DNA of 23,147 nt, from assembly GCA_002438685.1 (NCBI GenBank), contig DJQG01000102.1, forward strand, positions 1 through 23,147, in the 5' to 3' direction. This DNA is from Ruminococcaceae bacterium UBA6392 (GTDB taxonomy: Bacteria > Bacillota > Clostridia > Oscillospirales > Acutalibacteraceae). The position numbers were made by a program, and so were the translations under genes. The notes beneath the pieces are model-generated. The model ran no database searches and was not told where the DNA came from. It worked only from the letters and a program-made list of their open reading frames with translations. This document shows positions 23,073 to 23,147 of the stretch, piece after piece. The number at the start of each line of letters is the position of its first letter. Position 1 is the stretch's first letter.

Positions 23073-23147
23073 TTACAATTTTATCAATTTGTATTTTGTT
23101 TTTCTCCCCGCCATATTAGCCCATGATGAATAGAAATAAGCCGGGCA
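23073..23147 (-). CDS. C-terminal end of an upstream frame, cut by the window edge
   Basis: A minus-strand frame is open from the right edge to TAA at 23075-23073 and encodes 24 residues ending in MAGRKTKYKLIKL. It could be the basic tail of a gene upstream of the terminase, often a regulator or HNH nuclease in such phages. It could also be chance: 24 open codons prove little, and promoter P1 lies within it. The Prp C-terminus also has AGRKTK, which arises because the same promoter element is read in the same frame. Confidence 0.3.
   Translation of the reverse strand, partial: CPAYFYSSWANMAGRKTKYKLIKL
23078..23112 (-). promoter_or_regulatory. Candidate late promoter P1 for the packaging genes
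   Basis: GGCGGGGAGAAA (23112-23101), exactly 17 bases, then TAAAAT (23083-23078). Transcription would start near 23071, about 20 bases before the terS GTG, leaving room for the AAGGAGG site. With P2 and P3 it makes three identical 12-mers at identical spacing. The -10 is one base from consensus. Confidence 0.6.

Noticed and set aside
1..23147. CRISPR arrays, tRNA genes, insertion sequences, attachment sites
   Set aside because: I saw no regular spacer-repeat arrays, cloverleaf-like genes, transposase motifs or convincing att-type repeats. The only repeats are coding repeats and the promoter element.

Overview
The window is the structural (late) module of a short-tailed (podovirus-like) double-stranded DNA phage or prophage. 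Every real gene lies on the minus strand, so the module reads from the right edge to the left. A low-GC Gram-positive host, probably a gut-type Clostridia species, is inferred from three things. Nearly every start has an AGGAGG-type ribosome binding site. The window encodes the Firmicutes-type protease Prp together with its LxLQxF-A cleavage motif. The fibres are of Firmicutes phage type (BppU N-terminal domain, DUF859-like). I cannot name the species, and cannot tell a free phage from a prophage, because lysis, replication, integration and regulatory genes lie outside the window.

Layout in transcription order: the tail of an unidentified frame (23147-23073), small terminase (GTG start, 23051), large terminase (22476), portal (21031), Prp cysteine protease (18954), scaffold-like protein (18543), N4-gp56-family major capsid protein (17612), small TPEE-repeat head protein (16526), head-tail connector (16124), P22 gp10-like tail protein (15748), coiled-coil fibre/tail protein (14030), DUF859-like fibre (13310), repeat-rich putative internal virion protein (11863), a 3006-residue polyvalent giant protein (10408), and a BppU/collagen fibre (1327). 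A new gene appears to start at position 20 and runs off the left edge. There is no tape measure, tail tube or tail terminator gene, which supports a short tail. Genes are packed with overlaps or gaps of a few to about 60 bases; no stretch over 300 bases lacks a gene.

Functional reading: TerS and TerL package DNA through the portal into a capsid built from the major capsid protein on the scaffold. Prp probably trims the N-termini of both capsid and scaffold. The connector and gp10-like protein close the short tail, and the fibres bind the host. The repeat protein and the giant protein are probably packaged and ejected with the DNA. The giant protein carries two BECR-type nuclease-like domains, a zincin-like HELYH site and other modules, as expected of phage polyvalent proteins.

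The most striking non-coding signal is a 12-bp element, GGCGGGGAGAAA. It occurs three times in identical form, each time exactly 17 bp before a -10-like hexamer (TAAAAT, TATAAT, TATACT). The copies lie directly upstream of the terminase, scaffold and BppU-fibre genes. A fourth, 11/12 copy with an 18-bp spacer lies inside the connector gene. I read this as a phage late-promoter family with an unusual -35 element. One copy is built into a terminator hairpin. Two further strong hairpins flank the small head gene after the capsid gene and may set expression ratios.
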